A stretch of DNA of 64,000 bases, from assembly GCF_000208405.1 (NCBI RefSeq), contig NC_015437.1, positions 2,411,501-2,475,500 on the forward strand, given 5' to 3'. The DNA is from Selenomonas sputigena ATCC 35185. Its GTDB lineage: Bacteria > Bacillota > Negativicutes > Selenomonadales > Selenomonadaceae. Every line of letters begins with the position of its first letter. Position 1 is the first letter of the stretch. Below are positions 17,017-25,426 of the stretch, piece after piece. The notes under the pieces are model-generated. The model ran no database searches and was not told where the DNA came from. It saw only the letters and a program-made list of their open reading frames with translations. The translations under genes were made by a program, and so were the position numbers.

Positions 17017-17118
17017 ATGAAAAATTCGGAGTTGAAGCGTTCCCCCCACGCGTCTGATGGACAGGAAATAAAGACGGGCACGCTTGAAGCTATCATCAAA
17101 CAAGCTGGATTGAAATGA
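17017..17118 (+). pseudogene. HicA-like toxin remnant with internal deletion
   Basis: A 33-codon frame that reads MKNSELKR, then SPHASDGQEIKTGTLEAIIKQAGLK. The start looks like the MKsxEL opening of HicA, and the end like its EIKxGTLxxIlKQAGL C-terminus. The middle, including the catalytic GSHH region, is missing. No HicB partner follows. It lies directly after the IS30 remnant, so a transposition-associated deletion is likely. The alternative is a small expressed peptide with chance similarity. Confidence 0.6.
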
Positions 17119-17133
17119 AGAGGAGGTGGTGTC

Positions 17134-17406
17134 ATGCGTCATCATAGCGACAAGATTGCGTACTTTCTCATCGCCTTTGCCGTCTGCCTCATCCTCATGG
17201 CGCTGTCGACGTACAAGACAACGCGCATGGCGAACACGATCCTCTACACTTCCGTCGCCATCTCGCTTCTTGCGGAGAACGTCCCGAAGGTCGTGGAGAT
17301 TCCGCTGCATTACGCATATCCCGTGAAGTGCATCGAGTACTTCATGTTCTTCCTCGCGGTCCTCTGCTTCATCACGGTTCTTCTGCGCCATCTTCATCTG
17401 TTTTAG
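17134..17406 (+). CDS. Small membrane protein of unknown function
   Basis: 90 residues. Two or three hydrophobic helices: IAYFLIAFAVCLILMAL, ILYTSVAISLLAENV and FMFFLAVLCFITVLL. A strong AGGAGGTGG lies 8 bases before ATG 17134. No family is recognised. The gene stands alone between the decayed IS30/HicA patch and a terminator. The good ribosome site and the clear membrane pattern argue that it is real. Confidence 0.7.
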   Translation: MRHHSDKIAYFLIAFAVCLILMALSTYKTTRMANTILYTSVAISLLAENVPKVVEIPLHYAYPVKCIEYFMFFLAVLCFITVLLRHLHLF

Positions 17407-17556
17407 GCAGAAGGGTCGATTCATCCATAAGGATTTGCTGTATAAGGCTTGCTGATGAATCACATGCCGGCTTGCCTACAAAATCAAGCGCCTGCGATTT
17501 TGTGGGCGTTATGGAACAATCTGCTGAGGTATGCTATATTTTAATAAGGCAATAGA

Positions 17557-17588
17557 AAAGCCCCCAAGAGTGCAACTTGGGGGTTTTT
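17557..17588 (+). terminator. Rho-independent terminator
   Basis: CCCCCAAG (17561-17568) pairs with CTTGGGGG (17576-17583), followed by TTTTT and preceded by AAAA. It lies about 150 bases after the small membrane protein gene. Confidence 0.8.
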
Positions 17589-17612
17589 CGTGTACTGGTT
17601 TTGACCATAATA

Positions 17613-17727
17613 ACGTTTACTATGAAAGTCCAAGAAGCCAAGCCGAAGGCGCAGGCTGATTGGGTAACTTTCATTAAGGGCGGCGCACAATGTCCACAAA
17701 GTGGACGTTTGTGCGTGTAGCTTGCCA
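17613..17727 (+). repeat. Dispersed repeat, copy A
   Basis: About 115 bases sharing two blocks with 25427-25547. One contains ATGAAAGTCCAAGAAGCCAA; the other contains GGGCGGCGCACA followed by the palindrome GTCCACAAAGTGGAC and GTTTGTGCGTGTAGCTT. There is no obvious coding role. Together with the terminator it fills the gap from 17407 to 17777. Confidence 0.7.
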
Positions 17728-17777
17728 TCTATAGTATAGCATATTCGGTTGTCTGTGTGCAAGAGCACTTGTGAAAG

Positions 17778-19817
17778 TCAGCTTTGCCGTCCCTTTCCGG
17801 GACCGTCGGCAGCTACGGCGACGGCGGTTTCGGCGAAGGTCTTCATATCGTTCTCCATGTGGAGCGCGGCGTCGACGAGGCGCATACCGAGCGAGGCCGC
17901 GACGCCGCAGCTTGCAGGAAGGGCGAGCGCGAGATAGTCGGACTGAACGTGCAGGAGGTAGGGCTTGAGCGTGGGCGCGAGGGTTTCGGCGAGGTGCGCG
18001 ACGCTTTCCGTCGCGGGATCGTCGAGGAGGACGAGGCAGCAGCTTTCGGCAGCGGCGCAGAGAGCGCCGAGGAGGGCGGCGGCTTCTCTTTGGAGTGCGG
18101 GCGGAAGATTCTGCAGCAGGCCGAGGAGCGTGGCGTCCTCCTTTGCCGAGCGGAATGTTTCGTCATAGCGTGCAGCCTTCTCGCGTGCCATCTCATCCGT
18201 CTCTGCGGCAAGCGCGAGCCCGAGGAGCGAACCGTCTGCGGCAAGCTCCCGCGCGATCTTCTGCCCGAAGGCGAAGGCTTCGGCAGGCTTGCTGTCTTGG
18301 TTGAGCAGCGCGAGCGTCACGGGCGCTTCGGCGTGCGCGGCGAAGGCAGATATGAGCCGCTTCTGCCGCGCGGAAGGTTCTTTTGCCGCGAAGATGAGCA
18401 GCGCTCGCCGCGCGCCGAGCGGCGGCCGCGCCTCGCCCGTGACGCCTGCGAGGCGCACGGCCAGCTCTTCGAGCCGTCCGAGACTGTAGATGGGCTTGGC
18501 GAGACTGTCGATGCGCTTTTGGCAGGCGGCCATGGCGAGAGTGTCGAGCGCGGGGAACGAAGGAAGAGCGAGGTCGTCGGGCGCATCATCCGCGTCATCG
18601 GACATACTTTTCGACAGGAAGCGATACGACATCGCCTTCATCTCGTCCTGCGCATCTTCCGCTTGCGCCGCATCCGCTGCAGTTTTTTGCTTCCATGCGT
18701 GCGCTCCCTTGCCGTCGCTTGCCGCCGCATCCTCTGCGAAGAGGCTTTTTGCAGCTTCGATCGCGGCATCGAGGAAGTCAGCGACGATGGACGATCCCGT
18801 CGCTTCGCCGAGGCGAAAGCGCATGTCCATATAAGGTGTGAGGCCGAGCTTCTTGAGAATGGCGGCGTGCGCAGGTTCTGCCGCGAGGTGCGAGGGCAGA
18901 AGGTAGCCCGTGACTGCGGGTGCGAGCGCCTCGGCAATCAAGGCTGCCGCGCCCGTGTTGAAGCCGTCGAGGATGACGACGGCTCTTCTTCTAGCCGCAC
19001 CGAGGATCAGTCCTGCGATGCAGCCAAGCTCGAAGCCGCCGACCTTCTGCAGCACGTCGATGCCGTCGCTCGCGTCGGGGCGGTTGACGGCGAGGCTTTG
19101 GCGCACGACCTCGATCTTCTTTTTCAGGCGTTCGTCGGAGATGTTCGTGCCGCGCCCCGTCGCTTGCTCGGGCGTAAGACGGCACAGGCAGGCGGCGATC
19201 GCTGCGCTCGCCGTCGTGTTCGATATGCCCATTTCGCCCGGCAGGAAGCAGCGGCAGCCTTCGGCGGTGAAGTCTTCGGCGAGGCGGATGCCGACGGCGA
19301 GCGAGCGGAGCGCTTCCTCGCGCGTCATGGCGGCTCCTTTGGCGGAGTTCTTCGTGCCGTGCGCGATCTTGCGGTCGATGAGCGAAGGTAAGGGCGGCAA
19401 AGGCGCCTTGATGCCAAGGTCGGCGACATGAAGGTTGCTTCGGGCGAAGTTTGCGAGCGCATTGGCGACCGCGCCCTTGGCGAGCAGGTAGTTCGCCGTC
19501 ATCTGCGCCGTCGTCTCGGGCGGATAGGCGCTGACCTGCATTTCGGCGACGCCGTGATCGGCGCAGCAGATCAGCGTGCATTTCTTCGGCTTTTCGAGAT
19601 GCTCCCATGTACTCTTCGTCGCGCACATATAACGGTCGAGGAGGGCGGCGAGTGCGCCGAGACCGACGCCTTGCGGCAGCTTTTCCTGCAGGGCGCACTG
19701 CAGATGCTCGTCTGCTCTATCGTCGGGCGGCTCGATGGCGCGAATGGTATCATACACGAGGATGGCGTCGTCCGTCCGGCACAGATCGCCTCTTAGGGGG
19801 GCGGCAGTTTGGTTCAT
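17778..19817 (-). CDS. cobT: CobT nicotinate-nucleotide:dimethylbenzimidazole phosphoribosyltransferase with a second, degenerate CobT-like domain
   Basis: 679 residues, about twice the usual CobT. Residues 1-365 carry ADHGVAEMQVSAYP (86-99), GEMGISNTT (194-202), LDGFNTGAAAL (283-293) and LGEATGSS (336-343), whose Glu338 matches the catalytic base. This half makes alpha-ribazole phosphate for the lower ligand of cobalamin. After an acidic linker, residues about 420-679 restart like a CobT N-terminus (KPIYSLGRLEELAVRLAG at 441-458), but ADHGV and the catalytic loop are lost. ATG 19817 overlaps the tex stop codon, so the two are coupled. The second domain may be structural, since CobT is a dimer. 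Confidence 0.85.
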   Translation of the reverse strand: MNQTAAPLRGDLCRTDDAILVYDTIRAIEPPDDRADEHLQCALQEKLPQGVGLGALAALLDRYMCATKSTWEHLEKPKKCTLICCADHGVAEMQVSAYPPETTAQMTANYLLAKGAVANALANFARSNLHVADLGIKAPLPPLPSLIDRKIAHGTKNSAKGAAMTREEALRSLAVGIRLAEDFTAEGCRCFLPGEMGISNTTASAAIAACLCRLTPEQATGRGTNISDERLKKKIEVVRQSLAVNRPDASDGIDVLQKVGGFELGCIAGLILGAARRRAVVILDGFNTGAAALIAEALAPAVTGYLLPSHLAAEPAHAAILKKLGLTPYMDMRFRLGEATGSSIVADFLDAAIEAAKSLFAEDAAASDGKGAHAWKQKTAADAAQAEDAQDEMKAMSYRFLSKSMSDDADDAPDDLALPSFPALDTLAMAACQKRIDSLAKPIYSLGRLEELAVRLAGVTGEARPPLGARRALLIFAAKEPSARQKRLISAFAAHAEAPVTLALLNQDSKPAEAFAFGQKIARELAADGSLLGLALAAETDEMAREKAARYDETFRSAKEDATLLGLLQNLPPALQREAAALLGALCAAAESCCLVLLDDPATESVAHLAETLAPTLKPYLLHVQSDYLALALPASCGVAASLGMRLVDAALHMENDMKTFAETAVAVAADGPGKGRQS

Positions 19818-21997
19818 ATCGCTGCCTCCTTCGGCACCTGCTTCAAGGAGAGGCCGATGCGCCCGCGCTCTTCGTCGACCTTGATGACCATGACGTTTAC
19901 GATGTCGCCGACGGATACGACGTCGAGCGGATGCTTGACGCGCTTCTTGCTGAGTTCTGAGATGTGGATGAGTCCCGCCGTCTTGATGCCGATGTCGACG
20001 AATACGCCGAAGTCCGTGATGTTGCGCACCGTGCCGCGCATGACGGCGCCTGCCTTGATGTCGGAGAGCTTGACGATGGCCTGGCGTGTCAGGGGTGCGG
20101 GCAAGTCCTCGCGCGGGTCGCGCCCCGGCTTCTTGAGCGCGTCGATGATGTCGCGCATGGTCGGAGTGCCTGCGGCAAGCTCCTCGGCAAGCTTTTCGGC
20201 ATCGGCGAGACGGAGCTTTGCGCCGAGCGTGTCGAGAGCTTTCTTGTCGCTGAGGTCGGAAAGCGAGAAGCCGAGCCGTGCGAGCAGCTTTTCGGCGAGC
20301 GCGTAGGATTCAGGATGGACGGGCGTGTTGTCGAGGGGGCTTTTGCCGCCTGCGATGCGCAAAAAGCCCGCGCACTGCGTGAAGGCGGCAGGGCCAAGGC
20401 GCGGCACCTTGAGGAGCTGGCGGCGGCTGGCGAAGATGCCGTTTTCGTTGCGCCAGTCGACGATATTCTTCGCAATCGCCTTCGTGACGCCCGCGATGTG
20501 CGAGAGAAGAGCCGCCGAAGCCGTGTTGAGGTTCACGCCGACATGGTTGACGGCAGATTCCACGACGGCGTCGAGTGCGGCGGCAAGCTCCTTTTGGTTC
20601 ACATCGTGCTGGTACTGGCCGACGCCGATGGCCTGCGGGTCGATCTTCACGAGCTCGGCGAGGGGATCCTGCACGCGCCGCGCGATGGAGACGGCGCCGC
20701 GAATCGTCACGTCGTATTCGGGAAGCTCTTCCTTCGCGAGCTTCGAGGCTGAGTAGACGGACGCGCCCGCTTCGTTCGTGATCAGGTAGTGAACGGGCAA
20801 TTTGTTCTCGCGAATGAGGCTCGCCGTGAATTCTTCCGTTTCGTAGGAAGCCGTGCCGTTGCCGATGGAGATGAGTGTCACGCCGTGCTTCTTGATGAGC
20901 GCGAGCACCTTTTTTGCCGCTTCGGCACGGCGCTCTTCGCTCATCGTGAGGTAGAGAACACCGTGGTCGACGACTTGCCCCGTGGGACTGACGACGGCCA
21001 TCTTGCAGCCCGTGCGGTAGCCGGGATCGAGTCCCATGACCGTGTGGCCAGCGAGCGGCGCTTCCAAGAGGAGCTGCTTGAGGTTTGCGCCGAAGACATG
21101 GATCGCCTGTTTTTCGGCGTTTTCTGTCAGAAGAGCGCGAAGCTCGCGCTCCATGGCGGGGAAGAGCAGACGCTTATAGCCGTCCTCGATTGCTTCCTTC
21201 AGCAATTCGCGAAAGATGGAATCGCCTTTCGCCAGCCCATCGAAGATTTCCGCCGCAAGCTTCTCGTGGTCGCATTGGAGCGTGACCTTGAGGCAGCCCT
21301 TCTTCTCGCCGCGGTTGATGGCGAGAATGCGGTGCGAGGGCAGCGTGCGAAGCGGCTCCTTGTAGTCCTGATACATGAGGAAGGTCTGCGCGTCCTCAGC
21401 CTCTTCGTCGAGCGCAGTCACGAGTTCTGCCCGCTGCCAAAGCTCCTTGCGCATCTTCCGGCGCAGCGCAGCGCCCTCGGAAACGGTCTCGGCGACGATG
21501 TCCATCGCGCCGGAGAGCGCGTCCTCCGCCGTCTCTACGCCCTTTTCCGCATCGATGAACTGCGCGGCGTATTCTTCCGCCGTGCCGCTTTTCTCTTCTT
21601 GTGCGAGAATCGCGAGCGCCAGCGGCTCCAGTCCCTTTTCCCGCGCGACGCCCGCGCGCGTGCGCCGCTTCTGCTTGAAGGGCAGGTAGATGTCCTCCAG
21701 CTCTTGCATCTTCAGCGCCCGGTCGAGCGCTTCCTTGATCTCGGGCGTGAGCTTTCCCTGCTCCTCGATGCTCTTTTCGATCTCCTGCTGGCGCTTCACG
21801 AGATTTCTGAGGCGCGAAAGCTCGCTCTCGACGGAGCGCACCTGCTCTTCGTCGAGCTCTCCCGTCGCCTCCTTGCGGTAGCGCGAGATGAAAGGCACGG
21901 TGTTTCCCTCGTCGAGGAGCGCGATCGTCGCCTCCGCCTGCTTCGCCCGGATGCCCAAAGTGCGCGCAATAGCCGCGCCGATGTTTTCTTCTTTCAT
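19814..21997 (-). CDS. tex: Tex, S1-domain RNA-binding transcription accessory protein
   Basis: 727 residues. The N-terminal helical domain includes GNTVPFISRYRKEATGELDE. The YqgF-like RNase H fold includes VMGLDPGYRTGCKMAVVSP and ISIGNGTASYETE. Helix-hairpin-helix motifs follow (LNTASAALLSHIAGV), and a C-terminal S1 domain carries GAVMRGTVRNITDFGVFVDIG and GLIHISELS. Tex binds nucleic acid and affects transcription. ATG 21997 was chosen because the family starts here and AGAGGT lies upstream. It is the first gene of the tex-cobT unit. Confidence 0.95.
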   Translation of the reverse strand: MKEENIGAAIARTLGIRAKQAEATIALLDEGNTVPFISRYRKEATGELDEEQVRSVESELSRLRNLVKRQQEIEKSIEEQGKLTPEIKEALDRALKMQELEDIYLPFKQKRRTRAGVAREKGLEPLALAILAQEEKSGTAEEYAAQFIDAEKGVETAEDALSGAMDIVAETVSEGAALRRKMRKELWQRAELVTALDEEAEDAQTFLMYQDYKEPLRTLPSHRILAINRGEKKGCLKVTLQCDHEKLAAEIFDGLAKGDSIFRELLKEAIEDGYKRLLFPAMERELRALLTENAEKQAIHVFGANLKQLLLEAPLAGHTVMGLDPGYRTGCKMAVVSPTGQVVDHGVLYLTMSEERRAEAAKKVLALIKKHGVTLISIGNGTASYETEEFTASLIRENKLPVHYLITNEAGASVYSASKLAKEELPEYDVTIRGAVSIARRVQDPLAELVKIDPQAIGVGQYQHDVNQKELAAALDAVVESAVNHVGVNLNTASAALLSHIAGVTKAIAKNIVDWRNENGIFASRRQLLKVPRLGPAAFTQCAGFLRIAGGKSPLDNTPVHPESYALAEKLLARLGFSLSDLSDKKALDTLGAKLRLADAEKLAEELAAGTPTMRDIIDALKKPGRDPREDLPAPLTRQAIVKLSDIKAGAVMRGTVRNITDFGVFVDIGIKTAGLIHISELSKKRVKHPLDVVSVGDIVNVMVIKVDEERGRIGLSLKQVPKEAAI

Positions 21998-22125
21998 GGC
22001 AATACCTCTTGTCTTTTGAAAATTGCTTCCTAAAATTATAGCACAAGTTTCCCTTGGATGCTTTTTCTTCTTGTCGTAATATCCACGGAACGGATTTTGC
22101 ACCTGCTCCCGCCTTCTGAATGGCG

Positions 22126-22156
22126 ACAAAAAAGGCACTGTGCTTCCAGTGCCTTC
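22126..22156 (-). terminator. Terminator of the toxin-antitoxin cassette
   Basis: AAGGCACTG (22132-22140) pairs with CAGTGCCTT (22147-22155). The minus-strand transcript then runs into seven Ts. It begins 4 bases after the toxin stop codon. Confidence 0.8.
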
Positions 22157-22159
22157 GTA

Positions 22160-22423
22160 TCACTTGTATATCTTGCTTCTATGACCGATTTCGACTGCGA
22201 TGACGATCAGCTCGTTGTCACGGATTTCTGCAATCAATCGGAAGTCCGCGACGCGATACCTCCAATACTTTCCGAGGTTTCCAGTGAGAGCCTTCCCGTA
22301 GATGCGAGGATTTTCGCAATCGACCAGATTGCTTTTCATCCACTGGATTATGCGATTGCGCGTGCCGCTGTCCAGTTTTTGAAGCGTCTTGTCAAACTTC
22401 TTGGTCGTTATCAGTCTATACAC
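22160..22423 (-). CDS. RelE/YafQ-type toxin
   Basis: 87 residues. MYRLITTKKFDKTLQKLD, then the central GKALTGNLGKYWRYRVADFRLIAEI and the final VIAVEIGHRSKIYK, follow the RelE/ParE-superfamily pattern (two helices, then strands with Arg in YRVxDFR and a C-terminal basic strand). By family it would be a ribosome-dependent mRNase. It overlaps the antitoxin gene by 8 bases, typical of antitoxin-first pairs. Confidence 0.85.
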   Translation of the reverse strand: MYRLITTKKFDKTLQKLDSGTRNRIIQWMKSNLVDCENPRIYGKALTGNLGKYWRYRVADFRLIAEIRDNELIVIAVEIGHRSKIYK

Positions 22424-22649
22424 TTTTCAGCCCCTCTAAGACTTCGCTGAAAGGCGTCGTCTCAAGCGTGCCGTTTTTGAGATCCTTTTCATACTCGCGT
22501 ATGATTTCCATGTCATACTCATCTTCTAGCCTATCATATATGAGATTTTTCAATGTTGCCGATGACAGCCCTGCCGCATAGAGCGGGGAGATGGCTTCGA
22601 GAGCTTTTAGTTCTCCGTCGGTAAAATGCAGGTTCAAAACTTTACCCAT
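22416..22649 (-). CDS. RHH-type antitoxin (DUF6290/RelB-like)
   Basis: 77 residues. The N-terminal ribbon-helix-helix pattern (LNLHFTDGELKALEAISPLY, LSSATLKNLIYDRLEDEYDM) suits DNA binding and autorepression. The acidic C-terminus (EYEKDLKNGTLETTPFSEVL) would wrap the toxin. It overlaps both neighbours by 8 bases: the toxin downstream and a second RHH gene upstream. Confidence 0.8.
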   Translation of the reverse strand: MGKVLNLHFTDGELKALEAISPLYAAGLSSATLKNLIYDRLEDEYDMEIIREYEKDLKNGTLETTPFSEVLEGLKSV

Positions 22650-22839
22650 GATACCCCATCCCTTTCGTCCGTGGCCCTTCTACTTTTATGCTGAATTCAT
22701 CTTCCAGTCTCTGAAAGATGAAGCGGCGAACAAGTTCGGCATGAGAACAATCATATTTTTTTGCCAGTCGATCGATCATCTGATACTCAGCATCTGAAAG
22801 GTTCATGCGTATCGGGCTGTGCGCTCTTCTTTTTTTCAT
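22642..22839 (-). CDS. Second ribbon-helix-helix protein of the cassette
   Basis: 65 residues. IRMNLSDAEYQMIDRLAKKYDCSHAELVRRFIFQRLEDEFSI aligns with the antitoxin next to it, including the shared RLEDE, and has a basic N-terminus (MKKRRAHSP). It lacks the acidic toxin-binding tail. It probably acts as a DNA-binding repressor for the three-gene unit; a decayed duplicate antitoxin is the alternative. Confidence 0.68.
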   Translation of the reverse strand: MKKRRAHSPIRMNLSDAEYQMIDRLAKKYDCSHAELVRRFIFQRLEDEFSIKVEGPRTKGMGYHG

Positions 22840-22939
22840 GATCGCTCCCTCCCCCTTTTCTATATTATATTGCGTCTATATCATGCCGTCAATCTTTGCG
22901 ATGCGTGCAGGATACCTCGAAAAATCCTCTGCATCCTGT

Positions 22940-22945
22940 TATAAT
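22940..22945 (+). promoter_or_regulatory. -10 box for the polyferredoxin gene
   Basis: A perfect TATAAT 34 bases before the TTG start. No good -35 box is seen, so the call is tentative. Confidence 0.4.
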
Positions 22946-22978
22946 AGAAAAGAAAATTTCTGGAAAGGTGGCGTCCGA

Positions 22979-24052
22979 TTGGAAAAGATCCGCTTGGCGG
23001 CGGCAAGGTGCATCAAGGGGCGCCTGCAGCCGCCGTGCCGCGCGTGCGAGGATGTCTGTCCTGCGGGCGCGTTTCGCTGGGGCGTGCCGCATCCCGATCT
23101 CTGTATCGAATGCGGCCTCTGCACGGCCGTCTGTCCGGCTGCCGCCGTCGAAACGCGGCTTGACTATGCGGCGAAGCTGACGGCTGTCGTGGCTGCTGAT
23201 GCGTCAAGCGTGCGCCTCGCATGCGCGAAAAGCGCGCCGGATTCCATGCTTCCGTGCCTTGGCTTTCTCACGCGCGGCATCCTCTGGGCAATCGCCTCGC
23301 AGAAGGAAGTGCAGCTCGACATCGGTTCTTGCCGCGCCTGTCTGCCTGCCGTCCACGCGCACCTCGCACGCGAGGCTGCCGCCGTCGATGTGGTTCTCGC
23401 GGCGGCGGGGCGAGCGCCGCTTCGCTTGCTCGATGCTGAGCCTGCCGCACGCGAGTACAGCCGCCGCGATTTCTTTCGCCGCTTTCGCGATGTGGCGAAG
23501 GAGAAGTTCGGGCAGGGAGATGCGGCAGGCGGTGCGGGGGAGAGTGCGGCGGCAGGGGCGCACGACGTTGGGCCTGCCGATCGTATGGCGTGCGGTGCTG
23601 TCGCTGGGGAGCGTGCGGGCGCGGCATCGGCAGAGGCGGATAGGGAGTTGCCGCCGGACGCAGCGGGAATGGGGCAAGACTCCATGCACCCTGCACTCAC
23701 TGCGTTCTCCGCTCCCGCCTGGGCATTCGCTCATGGCGCTCAACCCGCCGCCGTGCATGCCGACCTCGCGCTCTACAGCGGCTGCAATGCCTGCGGCTTC
23801 TGCGTGCGCCTGTGTCCGCACGGGGCGCTCGCGGCGGAAATCGAGGGCGAGGACTTTGTGCTCGCCTTCACGCCGCAGCTCTGCACCGCCTGTGGACTCT
23901 GCACCGCACGCTGCCCGAAGAGCGCCCTGCGCCTCGCCGCCTCTCCCACTGCCAAGCGCTGGCGCATCCCGCTGCCGCGCTGCGAATCCTGCGGCGCTCC
24001 GTTTCGGCCGATCGGCGCGAGCAAGGTCTGCCGCGCGTGCATGGAGAAGTGA
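22979..24052 (+). CDS. Polyferredoxin-like 4Fe-4S protein with C-terminal zinc ribbon
   Basis: 357 residues from TTG 22979, which has AAGGTGG upstream; an upstream ATG extension has no ribosome site. An N-terminal 4Fe-4S pair (CRACEDVCP, CIECGLCTAVCP) is followed by about 200 residues of Ala/Glu-rich sequence with extra Cys (CLGF, CRACLP). A second pair comes next (CNACGFCVRLCP, CTACGLCTARCP), then a short ribbon CESCGAPF...CRACMEK. It should carry several electrons, but the partner enzyme is not recognisable. Related Cys layouts occur in anaerobic oxidoreductase accessory subunits. It stands alone. Confidence 0.75.
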   Translation: MEKIRLAAARCIKGRLQPPCRACEDVCPAGAFRWGVPHPDLCIECGLCTAVCPAAAVETRLDYAAKLTAVVAADASSVRLACAKSAPDSMLPCLGFLTRGILWAIASQKEVQLDIGSCRACLPAVHAHLAREAAAVDVVLAAAGRAPLRLLDAEPAAREYSRRDFFRRFRDVAKEKFGQGDAAGGAGESAAAGAHDVGPADRMACGAVAGERAGAASAEADRELPPDAAGMGQDSMHPALTAFSAPAWAFAHGAQPAAVHADLALYSGCNACGFCVRLCPHGALAAEIEGEDFVLAFTPQLCTACGLCTARCPKSALRLAASPTAKRWRIPLPRCESCGAPFRPIGASKVCRACMEK

Positions 24053-24118
24053 AGTTGCTTCGAGCAAGTGTGCAGCAATGTACCGTGAGTTTGAATCCCC
24101 CCTCTCCGCCATTGCAAA

Positions 24119-24156
24119 TTAAGGCTTCCGAGCGCTGTGCTCGGAAGCCTTTTCGT
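24119..24156. terminator. Bidirectional terminator
   Basis: AAGGCTTCCGAGC (24121-24133) pairs with GCTCGGAAGCCTT (24139-24151), followed by Ts. It lies between the convergent polyferredoxin and heptosyltransferase genes. Confidence 0.85.
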
Positions 24157-24193
24157 TTTCCGGCGCATGGAAGAATCCCACACGTTTGCGAAT

Positions 24194-25273
24194 TCACACA
24201 TCATCCCGCTGCATCATCTCCAACACCTCGTCGAGCCTTTTCGCCACATCCTGCACCTCGATCGCCTTCATGCAGGCGTTCGTGCCCGAGGGACAACGCG
24301 TCTTGCAGCAGGGGGCGCACGGGTACGGCGACTCGATGAAGAAGTTGCGTCCGTGCAGAGGGCCGTAGATCGTCGGACGCGTCGGTCCCCAGAGGCTCAG
24401 CGTCGGCAGGCCGACGGCGGCGGCGATGTGCAGGGGGCCGGTGTCGGGGCACAGGAGGAGCGTCGCTTCCTTCATCAGCGCCGCCGTCTCAAGGAGGCTC
24501 GTCTCGCCTGCGACGGAGACGGCTTTGCCGCGCCATGATACTTCGAGCGTCTTCATCGCTTCATCAATGACGGGACGATCGGCGCCGCTTCCCAAAAAGA
24601 CGATCTGCACATCTTCCGGAAGAGCAGCGAGCGCGGCGCAGAAGCGCTCGGGCGGCCATTCCTTGCTCTGCCACGTCGTGCAAAGGCTCACGAGCACGAT
24701 CGGGCGATCGGGCGCGATGGAGCGTGCGGCGAAAAAGGGCGCGGCAAAGCCCGTGAGCGCAACGGGAAGCTGCAGCGCGATGCGCGTGTCCTCATGTGCG
24801 ATGCCGAGCGGCGCAAGGGAAGCGAGGTAGCGGCGCACCTTGTGCGGCTCCGCCATCTTCGGTGCCTTCTCCGTCATGAAGAAGCCCGCGCCCTCGTGGC
24901 GCTCTCGCACGCCGATGCGGCGCGGCGCACCCGAAAGACGCGCGAGAATGCCCGTCAAGAGGAGATCCTGCACGTCGAGCGCGATGTCAAAGCGGCGCGG
25001 CACGAGAAGCGCACGCGCCTTGCCGAGCAGGCGAAAGGCCTCCAGAAAGCGTCCATGCGCCACGGCGCGGTCGAAGCTCCGCCTGTCCCATACGAGCAGC
25101 TCGTCGATTTCGGGGCATGCGGTGAGAAGTTCGTCGGCGGGGGGGCTAGCGAGCCACGCGATATGCGCTGCCGGCAGCGCACGGCGAAGCGCACGCGCGA
25201 CGGGCGTCGCATGAAGCACGTCGCCGATGGCGCTCAAGCGTATGATGAGGATGCGTGCGCGGGATAGATCCAT
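24194..25273 (-). CDS. ADP-heptose:LPS heptosyltransferase-like protein (GT9)
   Basis: 359 residues. The N-terminal ILIIRLSAIGDVLHATPVARALRRALP and the C-terminal LLLCPDTGPLHIAAAVGLPTLSLWGPT are the two signatures of family GT9, which adds heptoses to the LPS inner core. A Cys-rich end (PCAPCCKTRCPSGTNACM) is common in the family. The ATG at 25273 follows CAGGAGGAAC. Its presence supports an LPS-bearing outer membrane. It is not part of an LPS cluster here. Confidence 0.88.
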   Translation of the reverse strand: MDLSRARILIIRLSAIGDVLHATPVARALRRALPAAHIAWLASPPADELLTACPEIDELLVWDRRSFDRAVAHGRFLEAFRLLGKARALLVPRRFDIALDVQDLLLTGILARLSGAPRRIGVRERHEGAGFFMTEKAPKMAEPHKVRRYLASLAPLGIAHEDTRIALQLPVALTGFAAPFFAARSIAPDRPIVLVSLCTTWQSKEWPPERFCAALAALPEDVQIVFLGSGADRPVIDEAMKTLEVSWRGKAVSVAGETSLLETAALMKEATLLLCPDTGPLHIAAAVGLPTLSLWGPTRPTIYGPLHGRNFFIESPYPCAPCCKTRCPSGTNACMKAIEVQDVAKRLDEVLEMMQRDDV

Positions 25274-25324
25274 GATGTTCCTCCTGCCTCGCTGAACCTA
25301 CGTTCAAAGAAGTCTGCGGCAAAG

Positions 25325-25353
25325 TTTACGGCGGCGATTGCGTCTGCTATAAT
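25325..25353 (+). promoter_or_regulatory. Promoter of the SNF2 helicase gene
   Basis: TTTACG (25325-25330), a 17-base spacer and TATAAT (25348-25353) with an extended TGC. The leader of about 220 bases contains dispersed repeat copy B. Confidence 0.5.
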
Positions 25354-25426
25354 AAAAAGATATGATAAGCCGCCCCAGTGCATATACGGCGGCTTCCTTA
25401 CATTCTTCAATAAACCATTCTCGTTT

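Noticed and set aside
16858-17463. A 201-codon minus-strand frame over the small membrane protein
   Set aside because: It is antisense to the IS30 remnant, the HicA remnant and the membrane protein, and has no family features.
17407-17556. Inverted elements GATTCATC/GATGAATC and ACAAAATC/GATTTTGT as a possible small RNA
   Set aside because: The stems are short, no promoter is convincing, and nothing matches a known RNA; left as plain intergenic sequence.
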